Numbered from the stretch's first letter, positions 1-10,116 are shown. The stretch: 64,000 bases of DNA from Pseudomonas sp. Marseille-Q3773 (GCF_916618955.1 NZ_OU745390.1:3782001-3846000), one strand, 5' to 3'. Program-made: numbers and translations. Notes: generated by a model from the letters alone, not told the origin.

Positions 1-521
1 CGCAGGTGGGCGTGCAACAGGTCGAGGACATCGCCGGCGCGCGCCAGGTCGAGCCGGGCTACAGCATTACCCTGCCGACCACAGCTGACGGTGTATTCAC
101 CATCGCGGTGTTTGCCGACGACCCACGCAATGACGCCACCCTGCATGTCGACCAGTACACCGGCAAGGTCCTGGCCGACGTGCGCTGGCAGGACTACAGC
201 CCGGTGGCGCGGGCCACCGAGCTGGGGGTGATGCTGCATGAAGGCAAGATGTTCGGGGCGCTGAACCAGGTCATCATCCTGCTGGTGTGCCTGATGATCC
301 TGCTGGGCTCGGTGAGCGGGCTGGTGATGTGGTGGAAGCGCCGGCCGGCAGGCGGGCTGGGTGTGCCGCCACTGCGCCATGACCTGCCGCGCTGGAAGAC
401 GGCAGTGGCGGTGATGCTGGTGCTGGGAGTGATGTTCCCGCTGGTGGGGGTGTCGATGGTGGTGATGTGGTTGGTGGACAGCCTGGTGGTCAGGCGCGGC
501 CGGGTGCTGGCCAGCGCTTGA
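1..521 (+). CDS. PepSY-associated transmembrane protein, C-terminal part
   Basis: The gene enters from the left edge, so only the last 172 or so codons are visible and the start is outside the window. The visible part has a periplasmic PepSY-like stretch in which HVDQYTGKVLADVRW resembles the usual dpytGkvl motif. A membrane segment (ILLVCLMILLGSVSGLVMWW) follows, then a WWKRRP cytoplasmic loop, and a final membrane segment near the C terminus. This layout is typical of PepSY-TM (PiuB/YcnJ-like) proteins often found beside siderophore receptors, with a suspected role in reductive iron release. That role is inference because the upstream neighbours are not visible. A REP pair follows directly. 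Confidence 0.75.
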   Translation, partial: QVGVQQVEDIAGARQVEPGYSITLPTTADGVFTIAVFADDPRNDATLHVDQYTGKVLADVRWQDYSPVARATELGVMLHEGKMFGALNQVIILLVCLMILLGSVSGLVMWWKRRPAGGLGVPPLRHDLPRWKTAVAVMLVLGVMFPLVGVSMVVMWLVDSLVVRRGRVLASA

Positions 522-534
522 GCCTTGCTTCGTC

Positions 535-642
535 TGTGCCGGCCCTTTCGCGGGTAAACCCGCTCCCACAGTTTCTGCGCCAAGCCTGAGGGCAGCGCGG
601 TCCCTGTGGGAGCGGGTTCACCCGCGAAGAGGCCGGCACAGG
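535..642. repeat. REP pair (P. putida type)
   Basis: Two inverted copies of the P. putida REP core face each other (GCGGGTAAACCCGCTCCCACAG near 550-571 and its reverse complement near 605-628), flanked by GTGCCGGCC/GGCCGGCAC. They can fold into long hairpins. The pair sits between the PepSY gene and cycA and probably serves as a transcript end or mRNA-stabilising structure. Confidence 0.9.
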
Positions 643-758
643 CACAAGACTGCTCCCCAAAAGTCGAGTCGATCTGTCGCGCCCCAATCTGGAACGCGCG
701 TGTTAGCCTAGCCGGCTACCTCCGCCAAGACGACCGATTGTCCAATGGAATGCAGCCT

Positions 759-2165
759 ATGACGCAAACTTCCCCCACACCGCCAGATGAGCCACATCTG
801 CAACGCAACCTGACCAACCGGCACATCCAGCTGATCGCCATCGGCGGCGCCATCGGCACCGGCCTGTTCATGGGCTCGGGCAAGACCATCAGCCTGGCCG
901 GGCCGTCGATCATTTTCGTCTACATGCTGATCGGCTTCATGCTGTTCTTCGTCATGCGCGCGATGGGCGAGCTGCTGCTGTCGAACCTCAACTACAAGTC
1001 GTTCATCGACTTTTCCGCCGACCTGCTGGGTCCCTGGGCCGGCTATTTCACCGGCTGGACCTACTGGTTCTGCTGGGTAGTCACCGGTATCGCCGACGTG
1101 GTCGCCATCGCCGCCTACACCCAGTTCTGGTTCCCCGAGCTGCCACAGTGGCTCCCGGCGCTGGCCTGCGTGGGCGTGCTGCTTTCGCTCAACCTGGTGA
1201 CGGTGAAGATGTTCGGTGAACTGGAGTTCTGGTTCGCCCTGGTCAAGATCGTCGCCATTCTCGGCCTGGTCGCGACCGGCCTGTACATGGTCATCAGCGG
1301 CTTCACTTCGCCCAGCGGGCGCACCGCCCAGCTGGCCAACCTGTGGAACGATGGCGGCATGTTCCCCAATGGCCTGATGGGCTTCTTCGCCGGGTTCCAG
1401 ATCGCCGTGTTCGCCTTCGTCGGTATCGAGCTGGTGGGCACCACCGCCGCCGAAGCGAAGAACCCGGAACGCACCCTGCCACGGGCGATCAACTCCATCC
1501 CGGTGCGGATCATCATGTTCTACGTACTGGCCCTGATCGCGATCATGGCCGTGACCCCTTGGCGCGACGTGGTGCCGGGCAAGAGCCCGTTCGTCGAGCT
1601 GTTCGTGCTGGCTGGCCTGCCGGCTGCTGCCAGCATCATCAACTTCGTGGTGCTGACCTCGGCGGCCTCGTCGGCCAACGGCGGCGTGTTCTCCACCAGC
1701 CGCATGCTATATGGCCTGGCGCAGGAGGGTGATGCACCCGGGGCGTTCGAGAAACTGTCGAGCCGCTCGGTGCCGGCCAACGGGCTGTACTTCTCATGCA
1801 CCTGCCTGCTGCTGGGTGCAGTGATGATCTACCTGGTGCCCAACGTGATCGAGGCATTCACCCTGATCACCACCGTTTCGGCGGTGTTGTTCATGTTCGT
1901 CTGGACCTTGATCCTGCTGTCGTACCTGCGGTACCGCAAGCACCGCCCGGCGCTGCACCAAGCGTCGAAATTCAGGATGCCTGGCGGGCGTTTCATGTGC
2001 TACGTGTGCCTGGTTTTCTTTGCCTTCATCCTGGTGTTGCTGAGCCTGGAGGCAGACACACGCTCGGCGTTGCTGGTGACACCGATCTGGTTCGTGCTGC
2101 TGGCGGTGACCTACCAGTTCGTGCGCAGCAAGCGCCATCCGCGCACGGCGGTGCGTAACGGCTGA
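759..2165 (+). CDS. cycA: D-serine/D-alanine/glycine permease CycA
   Basis: This is a proton-driven inner-membrane amino-acid permease of the APC superfamily, about 468 residues, close to the 470 of E. coli CycA. The N terminus (NLTNRHIQLIAIGGAIGTGL) and later blocks (YFTGWTYWFCWVVTG, AVFAFVGIELVGTTAAEAK, TSAASSANGGVFSTSRML) match CycA closely, with about 12 membrane segments. The frame stays open 51 codons upstream into the REP pair. I chose ATG 759 (MTQTSPTPPDEPHLQ) because family similarity begins there; ATG 750 is an alternative. A GGGGCTGC/GCAGCCCC hairpin follows the stop. Exact substrate range (D-Ser, D-Ala, Gly, D-cycloserine) is inferred from similarity. Confidence 0.93.
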   Translation: MTQTSPTPPDEPHLQRNLTNRHIQLIAIGGAIGTGLFMGSGKTISLAGPSIIFVYMLIGFMLFFVMRAMGELLLSNLNYKSFIDFSADLLGPWAGYFTGWTYWFCWVVTGIADVVAIAAYTQFWFPELPQWLPALACVGVLLSLNLVTVKMFGELEFWFALVKIVAILGLVATGLYMVISGFTSPSGRTAQLANLWNDGGMFPNGLMGFFAGFQIAVFAFVGIELVGTTAAEAKNPERTLPRAINSIPVRIIMFYVLALIAIMAVTPWRDVVPGKSPFVELFVLAGLPAAASIINFVVLTSAASSANGGVFSTSRMLYGLAQEGDAPGAFEKLSSRSVPANGLYFSCTCLLLGAVMIYLVPNVIEAFTLITTVSAVLFMFVWTLILLSYLRYRKHRPALHQASKFRMPGGRFMCYVCLVFFAFILVLLSLEADTRSALLVTPIWFVLLAVTYQFVRSKRHPRTAVRNG

Positions 2166-2171
2166 TGGCCT

Positions 2172-2192
2172 CGGGGCTGCCTTGCAGCCCCA
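2172..2192 (+). terminator. Hairpin terminator after cycA
   Basis: GGGGCTGC-CTT-GCAGCCCC forms a perfect 8-bp GC stem seven bases after the cycA stop. No strong T run follows. The same stem sequence recurs at other gene ends in this window (16784, 23151). Confidence 0.6.
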
Positions 2193-2286
2193 ATCCTGTG
2201 CACACCAATCGCCCAGGCACCAAGCTGGATCCAACCCACGCCCCAACACCTCGCACATCCCCTCTATTGCGCACCTTCCGCCGTTA

Positions 2287-2300
2287 GGCACACCCCTTGC
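2287..2300 (+). promoter_or_regulatory. Sigma-54 (RpoN) promoter of the urt operon
   Basis: AGGCACACCCCTTGCA contains GG at 2287-2288 and GC at 2299-2300 separated by exactly 10 bases, with GGCAC and TTGCA matching the -24/-12 consensus. It lies 55 bp before the urtA ATG. A half-matching NtrC-like site (GCACCAAGCTGG, 2217-2228) lies about 60 bp upstream. Nitrogen control of urea uptake by NtrC is an inference from these sites. Confidence 0.75.
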
Positions 2301-2354
2301 AGTACCCCTCACCGCTTGCCCAACACCCTAAAAAAAACTCAGCGGAGAGAGCAC

Positions 2355-3620
2355 ATGAAGCGTCGCAGTCTGATCAAGGCCTTTACCCTCAGCGCATCTA
2401 TCGCCGCGATGGGCCTGAGCTGGAGTATCCAGGCCGCCGAGACCATCAAGGTCGGCATCCTGCATTCGCTGTCCGGGACCATGGCGATTTCCGAGACCTC
2501 GCTCAAGGACATGGCGCTGATGACCATCGACGAGATCAATGCCAAGGGCGGTGTGAACGGCAAGCTGCTCGAACCGGTCGTGGTCGACCCAGCCTCCAAC
2601 TGGCCGCTGTTCGCCGAAAAGAGCCGCCAGCTGCTGACCCAGGACAAGGTCGCGGTGGTGTTCGGCTGCTGGACCTCGGTGTCGCGCAAATCCGTGCTGC
2701 CGGTATTCGAGGAGCTCAACGGCCTGCTGTTCTACCCGGTGCAGTACGAAGGCGAAGAGATGTCGCCGAATGTGTTCTACACCGGCGCCGCGCCCAACCA
2801 GCAGGCCATCCCGGCCGTCGAGTACCTGATGAGCGAAGACGGCGGCAGCGCCAGGCGCTTCTTCCTGCTGGGCACCGACTACGTCTACCCACGCACCACC
2901 AACAAGATCCTGCGCGCCTTCCTGCACAGCAAGGGCGTGGCCGACAAGGACATTGAAGAGGTGTACACGCCGTTCGGTCACAGCGATTACCAGACCATCG
3001 TCGCCAACATCAAGAAGTTCTCTGCCGGTGGCAAGACTGCGGTCATTTCCACGGTCAATGGCGATTCCAACGTGCCCTTCTACAAGGAGCTGGCCAACCA
3101 GGGCCTGAAAGCCACCGACGTGCCGGTGGTTGCGTTCTCGGTTGGCGAAGAAGAGCTGCGCGGCATCGACACCAAGCCGCTGGTGGGGCACCTGGCGGCG
3201 TGGAACTACTTCAAGTCGGTGGATAACCCGGTCAACCAGAAGTTTGTCGCCGACTGGAAGGCCTACGCCAAGGCCAAGGGCCTGCCGGGTGCCGACAAGG
3301 CGGTGACCAACGACCCGATGGAGGCCACCTATGTGGGCATCCACATGTGGGCCCAGGCCGCCGAGAAGGCCAAGTCCACCGACGTCGACAAGGTGCGCGA
3401 GGCCCTGGCCGGGCAGACCTTCAAGGCCCCCTCGGGCTTCACCCTGACCATGGACAAGACCAACCACCACCTGCACAAGCCGGTGATGATCGGCGAGATC
3501 CAGGATGACGGCCAGTTCAGCGTGGTGTGGGAAACCGAACAGCCGCTGCGCGCGCAGCCTTGGAGCCCGTTCATTCCGGGCAACGACAAGCGCCCTGATT
3601 ATGCGGTGAAAGGTAACTGA
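2355..3620 (+). CDS. urtA: Urea ABC transporter, substrate-binding protein UrtA
   Basis: Periplasmic type-I binding protein, 421 residues, of the urea/amide branch of the branched-chain amino-acid receptor family. The leader (MKRRSLIKAF, then a hydrophobic stretch ending SIQA-AE) carries a twin-arginine-like RRSLIK motif, so Tat export is possible. UrtA-type blocks include TIKVGILHSLSGTMAISE, VVFGCWTSVSRKSVLPVFE, LLFYPVQYEGEE and the late NHHLHKPVMIGEI. GGAGAGAG just before ATG 2355 fixes the start; the open frame upstream lacks such support. It is the first gene of urtABCDE; a REP pair separates it from urtB. Confidence 0.95.
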   Translation: MKRRSLIKAFTLSASIAAMGLSWSIQAAETIKVGILHSLSGTMAISETSLKDMALMTIDEINAKGGVNGKLLEPVVVDPASNWPLFAEKSRQLLTQDKVAVVFGCWTSVSRKSVLPVFEELNGLLFYPVQYEGEEMSPNVFYTGAAPNQQAIPAVEYLMSEDGGSARRFFLLGTDYVYPRTTNKILRAFLHSKGVADKDIEEVYTPFGHSDYQTIVANIKKFSAGGKTAVISTVNGDSNVPFYKELANQGLKATDVPVVAFSVGEEELRGIDTKPLVGHLAAWNYFKSVDNPVNQKFVADWKAYAKAKGLPGADKAVTNDPMEATYVGIHMWAQAAEKAKSTDVDKVREALAGQTFKAPSGFTLTMDKTNHHLHKPVMIGEIQDDGQFSVVWETEQPLRAQPWSPFIPGNDKRPDYAVKGN

Positions 3621-3640
3621 GTGCATGGGGCCGCAGTGCG

Positions 3641-3730
3641 GCCCATTCGCGGGTAAACCCGCTCCCACAGGTACGGTGCAAGGTCTGAAACCGGCGCGGT
3701 CCCTGTGGGAGCGGGTTTACCCGCGAAGAA
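3641..3730. repeat. REP pair between urtA and urtB
   Basis: Convergent P. putida REP copies (TTCGCGGGTAAACCCGCTCCCACAGG on top; CCTGTGGGAGCGGGTTTACCCGCGAA later) occupy nearly the whole urtA-urtB gap. The structure may stabilise the urtA message or limit read-through, giving more binding protein than membrane components. Confidence 0.9.
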
Positions 3731-3758
3731 TCCATCGCCGATTTCCAGGATTACTCGC

Positions 3759-5246
3759 ATGCTCAGATTCCTGCTAACCCTCCTGCTTCTGCTGCCCCTG
3801 GCAACCCAGGCCAGCGAGGGCGAATACTTTCTTACCGCCAAGCCCGCCGAGCAGGCCCAACTGCTCGAAGGCTGGGCGGCACAACCCGATGCCGCGCGCC
3901 TGCCGCTGCTGGACAACCTGCGCCAGGGCCGTATCGCCACCGACGACACCCGCAAGGTGCGCCTGAACAACCGCCTGCGCGGCCTGATCGACAACGCCCT
4001 GGCCAGCCACCAGCTGCTCAGCGATGACAGCGCCACACGCCTGGCCGCCGCCCAACAGTTACAAAAGAGCGCGCAGCCGGCACAAATGGCATTCCTCGAC
4101 CGACGCTTCGCCACTGAGCCGGACCCCGCCGTACACGCCGCCCTCGGCCTGGCCCTGGCCAACCTGCAACTCGGCGCCAGCGAGCCGGCCGTACGCCTGG
4201 CTGCCGTGCGCCTGCTCGGCGAAACCGGCGACCCACTGGCGCGCACCCGCCTCGAAGCCCTGTTGCAACCGGGCGCGGAAACCGACCCGGGCGTGCGCAC
4301 CGCAGCCGAAACCAGCCTGGCTCAGGTGCAGCGCAAGCTGTTGATCGGCGAACTGCTCGGCCAGGCATTCAGCGGCCTGTCGCTGGGTTCGATCCTGCTG
4401 CTGGCGGCCCTGGGTCTGGCGATCACCTTCGGCCTGCTCGGGGTGATCAACATGGCCCACGGCGAAATGCTCATGCTCGGTGCCTACAGCACCTACATGG
4501 TCCAGGTGCTGCTGCAGCGCTACGCCCCCAGCGCCATCGAGTTCTACCCGCTGCTCGCCCTGCCAGTGGCCTTCGCCGTCAGCGCCGGGGTCGGCATGGC
4601 CCTGGAACGCACGGTGATTCGCCATCTCTATGGCCGCCCCCTGGAAACCCTGCTGGCGACCTGGGGCATCAGCCTGATCCTGATCCAGGCCATCCGCCTG
4701 CTGTTCGGCGCGCAGAACGTCGAAGTCAGCAACCCGGCCTGGCTGTCCGGTGGCATCCAGCTGCTGCCCAACCTGGTGCTGCCTTACAACCGCCTGGTGA
4801 TCATCGGCTTCGCCCTTGCCGTGGTGCTGCTCACCTGGCTGCTGCTCAACCGCACGCGGCTGGGCCTGAACGTGCGTGCGGTTACCCAGAACCGCAACAT
4901 GGCGGCCTGCTGCGGGGTGTCCACCGGGCGCGTCGACATGCTCGCCTTCGGCCTCGGCTCGGGCATCGCCGGGCTGGGCGGCGTAGCCCTGAGCCAGGTC
5001 GGCAACGTCGGCCCCGACCTGGGCCAGAGCTATATCATCGACTCGTTCCTGGTGGTGGTGCTGGGCGGTGTCGGCCAGCTGGCCGGCAGCCTGTGGGCAG
5101 CGTTCGGCCTTGGCATCGCCAACAAACTGCTGGAGCCGCAGATCGGTGCAGTGCTCGGCAAGATCCTCATCCTTGCGTTGATCATTCTGTTCATCCAGAA
5201 GCGCCCGCAAGGCCTGTTCGCCCTGAAGGGACGGGTAATAGACTGA
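3759..5246 (+). CDS. urtB: Urea ABC transporter permease UrtB
   Basis: Inner-membrane permease, 495 residues. It begins with a signal peptide (MLRFLLTLLLLLPLATQAS) and a periplasmic helical extension of about 180 residues typical of UrtB. The LivH-like permease core follows (GLAITFGLLGVINMAHGEMLMLGAY, about residues 220-245; NVRAVTQNRNMAACCGVS; GGVGQLAGS near the end). ATG 3759 is chosen because it gives a proper signal peptide; an in-frame upstream ATG would start inside the REP. Its TGA overlaps the urtC start (TGATG), implying translational coupling. Confidence 0.93.
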   Translation: MLRFLLTLLLLLPLATQASEGEYFLTAKPAEQAQLLEGWAAQPDAARLPLLDNLRQGRIATDDTRKVRLNNRLRGLIDNALASHQLLSDDSATRLAAAQQLQKSAQPAQMAFLDRRFATEPDPAVHAALGLALANLQLGASEPAVRLAAVRLLGETGDPLARTRLEALLQPGAETDPGVRTAAETSLAQVQRKLLIGELLGQAFSGLSLGSILLLAALGLAITFGLLGVINMAHGEMLMLGAYSTYMVQVLLQRYAPSAIEFYPLLALPVAFAVSAGVGMALERTVIRHLYGRPLETLLATWGISLILIQAIRLLFGAQNVEVSNPAWLSGGIQLLPNLVLPYNRLVIIGFALAVVLLTWLLLNRTRLGLNVRAVTQNRNMAACCGVSTGRVDMLAFGLGSGIAGLGGVALSQVGNVGPDLGQSYIIDSFLVVVLGGVGQLAGSLWAAFGLGIANKLLEPQIGAVLGKILILALIILFIQKRPQGLFALKGRVID

Positions 5247-6321
5247 TGAACCAGCCACTGCTTGTCACTGCTACGCAAAAGGCCGGGCCGCGCCTGTCGC
5301 TGGCCATCGGCGCGCTCGTCGTCCTGCTGCTGGTGGCCTTGCCGCTGCTGTCGCTGTTGCCGGCGGAGCATGCCCTGCAGGTGTCGGCCTACACCCTGAC
5401 CCTGGTCGGCAAGATTCTCTGCTATGCCATCGTGGCTCTGGCGCTGGACCTGGTCTGGGGCTACACCGGGTTGCTGTCGCTGGGCCACGGCCTGTTCTTC
5501 GCCCTGGGCGGCTACGCCATGGGCATGTACCTGATGCGCCAGGCCGCCGGTGACGGCCTGCCGGGCTTCATGACTTTTCTTTCGTGGAGCGAACTGCCCT
5601 GGTACTGGGCTGGCACCCAGCATTTCGCCTGGGCCCTGTGCCTGGCGGTGCTGGCACCCGGGCTGCTGGCGCTGGTGTTCGGCTGGTTCGCCTTCCGCTC
5701 ACGGATCAAGGGTGTGTATTTCTCGATCATGACCCAGGCCCTGACCTTCGCCGGCATGCTGCTGTTCTTCCGCAACGAGACCGGCTTCGGCGGTAACAAC
5801 GGCTTTACCAGCTTTCGCACCATCCTCGGCTTCGACATCGCCGCCCAGGGCACCCGGGCCGTGCTGTTCCTGCTCACCGTCGGCCTGTTGTTGGCCAGCC
5901 TGTACCTGTGCTGGGGCCTGACCCGCAGCAAGTTCGGCCGCCTGCTCACTGCGGTGCGCGATGCCGAGAACCGCCTGATGTTCTGCGGCTACGACCCGCG
6001 CGGCTTCAAGCTGCTGGTATGGGTGCTCAGTGCCGTGTTGTGCGGCCTGGCCGGTGCGCTGTACGTGCCGCAGGTGGGCATCATCAACCCTGGCGAAATG
6101 TCGCCGACCAATTCCATCGAAGCCGCCGTATGGGTAGCCCTGGGTGGCCGCGGCACGCTGCTCGGCCCGCTGCTCGGCGCCGGCCTGGTCAACGGCATGA
6201 AAAGCTGGTTCACCGTGGCCTTCCCGGAGTTCTGGCTGTTCTTCCTCGGCGCGCTGTTCATCCTGGTCACGCTGTACCTGCCCAAGGGTGTGGTGGGCCT
6301 GCTGAAGAAAAGGAGCCAGCC

Positions 6322-6325
<4 letters not shown>
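5246..6325 (+). CDS. urtC: Urea ABC transporter permease UrtC
   Basis: Second membrane subunit, 359 residues, LivM-like. Conserved blocks include LALDLVWGYTGLLSLGHGLFFALGGYAMGMYL (segment 60-95), YFSIMTQALTFAGML, ETGFGGNNGFTSF and the C-terminal WVALGGRGTLLGPLLGAGLVNG. The GNNGFT and GGRGTL signatures distinguish UrtC from LivM. ATG 5246 overlaps the urtB stop by one base. An in-frame extension further upstream lies inside urtB and is rejected. It also overlaps urtD by ATGA. Confidence 0.93.
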
Positions 6326-7179
<854 letters not shown>

Positions 7180-7190
7180 ATATGGATACC

Positions 7191-7299
7191 TGTGCCGGCC
7201 TCTTCGCGGGTAAACCCGCTCCCACAGGTACGGCACAGGCCTGAAGAACTGCGCGGTCCGTGTGGGAGCGGGTTTACCCGCGAAAGGGCCGGCACAGGC
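7191..7299. repeat. REP pair between urtD and urtE
   Basis: Convergent REP copies flanked by TGTGCCGGCC and GGCCGGCACA, filling the gap between urtD and urtE. It is the second REP pair inside the same operon. Confidence 0.9.
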
Positions 7300-7324
7300 A
7301 AAGCAGATTTCCCAGGAACCACAC

Positions 7325-8023
7325 ATGCTGAAAATCGACACCCTGCATCAGTATTACGGCGGCAGCCACATCCTGCGCGGCCTGTCCTTCGAAGCCAGGG
7401 TCGGCGAAGTCACCTGCCTGCTGGGCCGTAACGGGGTGGGCAAGACCACCCTGTTGCGCTGCCTGATGGGGCTGGTACCCGCCCGCGACGGCAGCATCGA
7501 ATGGGAAGGCAAGCCGATCACCAGCCTCAAGCCCCAGCAACGGGTCCACGCCGGCATTGCCTACGTGCCCCAGGGCCGCGAGATCTTCCCGCGCCTCACT
7601 GTCGAGGAAAACCTGCTGATGGGCCTGTCGCGCTTCCCCGCCCGTGAAGCCCGCGCAGTACCAGCGTTCATCTACGAGTTGTTCCCGGTACTCGAGCAGA
7701 TGAAGCAACGCCGCGGCGGCGACCTGTCAGGCGGCCAGCAGCAACAGCTGGCCATCGGCCGCGCCCTGGCCAGCCGCCCGCGTCTGCTGATCCTCGACGA
7801 GCCGACCGAAGGCATCCAGCCCTCGGTGATCAAGGAAATCGGCGCAGTCATCCGCCGCCTGGCCGAACGTGGCGACATGGCCATCCTGCTGGTGGAGCAG
7901 TTCTATGATTTCGCCGAGGCGCTGGCCGACCAGTACCTGGTGATGGCCCGTGGCGAGATCATCCAGCGCGGCCGTGGCGAAAACATGCAGGCGGAAGGTG
8001 TGCGCGGGCTGGTAACCATTTAA
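7325..8023 (+). CDS. urtE: Urea ABC transporter ATP-binding protein UrtE
   Basis: Second cytoplasmic ATPase of the transporter, 232 residues, LivF-like. Walker A GRNGVGKTT, signature LSGGQQQQLAIGRAL, Walker B LLILDEPTEGIQPSV, H-loop region LLVEQFYDFA. The N terminus MLKIDTLHQYYGGSHIL is typical of UrtE. I chose ATG 7325; the upstream open frame runs through the REP pair. The gene completes urtABCDE. No urease gene lies in the window, so imported urea must be hydrolysed by enzymes encoded elsewhere. Confidence 0.93.
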   Translation: MLKIDTLHQYYGGSHILRGLSFEARVGEVTCLLGRNGVGKTTLLRCLMGLVPARDGSIEWEGKPITSLKPQQRVHAGIAYVPQGREIFPRLTVEENLLMGLSRFPAREARAVPAFIYELFPVLEQMKQRRGGDLSGGQQQQLAIGRALASRPRLLILDEPTEGIQPSVIKEIGAVIRRLAERGDMAILLVEQFYDFAEALADQYLVMARGEIIQRGRGENMQAEGVRGLVTI

Positions 8024-8054
8024 CCTGCGCACAACGAACCTGCGAGACGCTGCC

Positions 8055-8570
8055 ATGATTCACCAAATCCGCGATGCCCTGCCTGCCGACGTGCCGGGCA
8101 TCCTCGACATCTACAACGACGCGGTGCGCAACACCACGGCGATCTGGAACGAAACCCCGGTGGACCTGGGCAACCGCCAGGCCTGGTTCGAATCACGGGC
8201 GGAGCAGGGTTACCCGATCCTGGTGGCGGTGGATGACAGCGGCGTGCTCGGCTATGCCTCGTTTGGCGACTGGCGGCCGTTCGAGGGCTTTCGCCATACC
8301 GTGGAACATTCGGTATACATCCGTGGTGACCAACGTGGCAAAGGCCTGGGGCCGGTGCTGATGGCGGCGCTGGTCGAGCGCGCGCGCGCGTGTGGCAAGC
8401 ATGTGATGGTGGCGGCCATCGAAAGCGGCAATGCTGCGTCGGTGCGCCTGCATCAGCGCCTGGGCTTCGTGGTGACCGGGCAGATGCCCCAGGTGGGGGT
8501 GAAGTTTGGCCGCTGGCTCGACCTGACCTTCATGCAGCTAGTGCTGAACCCGGGGGCTGAACCCGACTGA
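8055..8570 (+). CDS. GNAT N-acetyltransferase, phosphinothricin/methionine-sulfoximine type
   Basis: Single GNAT domain of 171 residues. The opening IRDALPADVPGILDIYNDAVRNTTAIWNE block (residues 4-32) and SVYIRGDQRGKGLGPVLM, with the acetyl-CoA loop RGDQRGKGLG, match the Pat/Bar/MddA group. That group acetylates phosphinothricin, methionine sulfoximine or methionine sulfone. It lies 31 bp after urtE in the same direction and could be co-transcribed; in P. aeruginosa a similar gene sits near urea genes. The natural substrate cannot be read from sequence. Confidence 0.85.
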   Translation: MIHQIRDALPADVPGILDIYNDAVRNTTAIWNETPVDLGNRQAWFESRAEQGYPILVAVDDSGVLGYASFGDWRPFEGFRHTVEHSVYIRGDQRGKGLGPVLMAALVERARACGKHVMVAAIESGNAASVRLHQRLGFVVTGQMPQVGVKFGRWLDLTFMQLVLNPGAEPD

Positions 8571-8590
8571 TACAGCACTGGTGCGCCCCC

Positions 8591-8701
8591 TGTAGGAGCG
8601 GATTTTATCCGCGATGGGCTGCAAGGCAGCCCCAGATCGCCGCGCTGGATCTAGATTGTCGGGGCTGCTTTGCAGCCCATCGCGGATGAATCCGCTCCTG
8701 C
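8591..8701. repeat. Long inverted repeat (REP-like, GGAGCGGAT type)
   Basis: GTAGGAGCGGATTTTATCCGCGATGGGCTGCAAGGCAGCCCC (8592 onward) is mirrored by a downstream inverted copy ending CATCGCGGATGAATCCGCTCCTGC. It differs from the common REP core but has the same paired design. It separates two convergent genes and probably acts as a bidirectional terminator. Confidence 0.85.
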
Positions 8702-8724
8702 ACGGGCCCATCATTCGCACCAGC

Positions 8725-9036
8725 TCACATCTGGATAAACCTGCCCAAGCGCTGCCTCAGCATGCTGTTCTCGCTGCGCAACTGCCGCACTTCCTGCAAC
8801 AGCTCCAGCGCCAGCGCCACCCCTTCCCACTCCAGCTCCAGCTCCTCGTGCAGCTTGGCTGCGCGCTTGGCCAGCAGCGGCGCCTGATCGTCGAACAACC
8901 AGTCCTCCGGCGTTCGCCCGGAGGGTTCGACAATGCCGTGCTCGACGATTTCGATCACGCAGTCAGCCGTGAGGTCGGCCTCCTGACACAAGGTACGCAT
9001 GTCCAGTTGAACGATCAGGGTGCTGCTCATGGTCAC
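8725..9036 (-). CDS. cbpM: Chaperone modulatory protein CbpM
   Basis: Small protein of about 101-103 residues with a MerR-like helix-turn-helix fold ([26 protein letters not shown]). In this family it binds the J domain of CbpA and inhibits both its co-chaperone and DNA-binding activities. The coordinates use GTG 9036, whose GTGA overlaps the cbpA stop. ATG 9030 ([11 protein letters not shown]) is the other likely start. The C terminus is a predicted coiled coil rich in Glu and Leu (LEELLQ-like). Confidence 0.9.
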   Translation of the reverse strand: MTMSSTLIVQLDMRTLCQEADLTADCVIEIVEHGIVEPSGRTPEDWLFDDQAPLLAKRAAKLHEELELEWEGVALALELLQEVRQLRSENSMLRQRLGRFIQM

Positions 9037-9986
9037 TTACTCCATTGTGTCCTCGGGTTGAACGCCGCCTTCTCGGAAAGCTGGGTCCACAGTTCACGGG
9101 TAGTGGCATCGGAGGTGGTGGGCATCACCACCTTCAGCTGTGCATACAAGTCGCCGCGCTCGCCCTTCTTGTTCAACAGGCCCATGCCCTTGACCCGCAG
9201 GCGCTGGCCGGTCTGGCTGTCGGGGCGGATGGTCAGGTTGATCTGGCCGGTCAGGGTCGGTACCGCCACCTTGGTGCCCAGGGCAGCCTCCCACGGCGCC
9301 AGTGGCACGGTGATGATCAAGTCATGACCTTCGACATCGAACAGCGGGTGCGGTGCCATGCGGATGGTCAGGAACAGGTCGCCGTTGGCCCCGCCTGCGC
9401 TGCCCGGCGCGCCCTGGCCCTTGAGGCGGATACGCTCGCCATCGGTCACCCCGGCCGGAATCTTCACGTTCAGGGTCTTGGTGGTGAAGCCGGTGCGCTG
9501 GCCCATCGCATTGGTCTGCGGCACCTGGAAGCTGATCTGCTTGGACTCCTTGTTCAGGGTCTCTTCAAGGAATACCGCCAGTTCAAGCTCCACGTCCTGC
9601 CCTCGCCTGCCGGCACTGCGTTGCTGTTGCCGGGCGCCACCAAAGGGGTTGCCACCCCGGGCACCGAATATCGAACTGAAGAAGTCGGAAAAATCACCGC
9701 CCTCGAAGCCGCCGCCAGCGCCACGGCTTTCCCAGCCCGGTGGCGCCTGGAACGGCCGGCCATGCTGGCCACCGTATTTGCGGATTTCGTCGTACTCGGC
9801 ACGTTTCTGCGCGTCGCCCAGCACTTCGTAGGCCTCGTTGGCCTCCTTGAATTTTTCCTCGGCGTCGCGCTCCTTGCTGACATCGGGGTGATACTTGCGC
9901 GCCAGCTTGCGGTACGCGGCCTTGATCGCCTTCTCGTCCGCCGTGGGCTCTACGCCAAGTATCTTGTAGTAGTCTTTGAAGTCCAT
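9033..9986 (-). CDS. cbpA: Curved DNA-binding protein CbpA (DnaJ family)
   Basis: Co-chaperone and nucleoid-associated protein, 317 residues. The N-terminal J domain ([22 protein letters not shown]) carries the HPD tripeptide at residues 33-35. A Gly/Phe-rich linker follows ([22 protein letters not shown]), then two C-terminal beta domains; there is no zinc-finger CxxCxGxG, which separates CbpA from DnaJ. It stimulates DnaK ATPase and binds curved DNA in stationary phase. It is divergent from the YegD-like gene and translationally coupled to cbpM. Confidence 0.94.
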   Translation of the reverse strand: MDFKDYYKILGVEPTADEKAIKAAYRKLARKYHPDVSKERDAEEKFKEANEAYEVLGDAQKRAEYDEIRKYGGQHGRPFQAPPGWESRGAGGGFEGGDFSDFFSSIFGARGGNPFGGARQQQRSAGRRGQDVELELAVFLEETLNKESKQISFQVPQTNAMGQRTGFTTKTLNVKIPAGVTDGERIRLKGQGAPGSAGGANGDLFLTIRMAPHPLFDVEGHDLIITVPLAPWEAALGTKVAVPTLTGQINLTIRPDSQTGQRLRVKGMGLLNKKGERGDLYAQLKVVMPTTSDATTRELWTQLSEKAAFNPRTQWSK

Positions 9987-10088
9987 CTATGGATCACCAA
10001 TGTGAATGTGCGTGTTGCCATTGAAGATAGGGCTCAAGCATAGCCTTTCAAGACCGCTTTGGGTTTGCTCCAGGGCAGACGACCGGTC

Positions 10089-10116
10089 TTGATTCTGTAG
10101 CCAACTGGCATACACT
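10089..10116 (+). promoter_or_regulatory. Sigma-70 promoter of the YegD-like gene
   Basis: TTGATT (10089-10094), a 16-bp spacer and TACACT (10111-10116) lie 35 bp before the ATG of the Hsp70-like gene, in the 164-bp divergent interval shared with cbpA. Confidence 0.55.

Noticed and set aside
2328..3668. 446-codon minus-strand frame opposite urtA
   Set aside because: High-GC shadow frame, rich in His, Gly, Val and Gln; urtA is certain on the plus strand.
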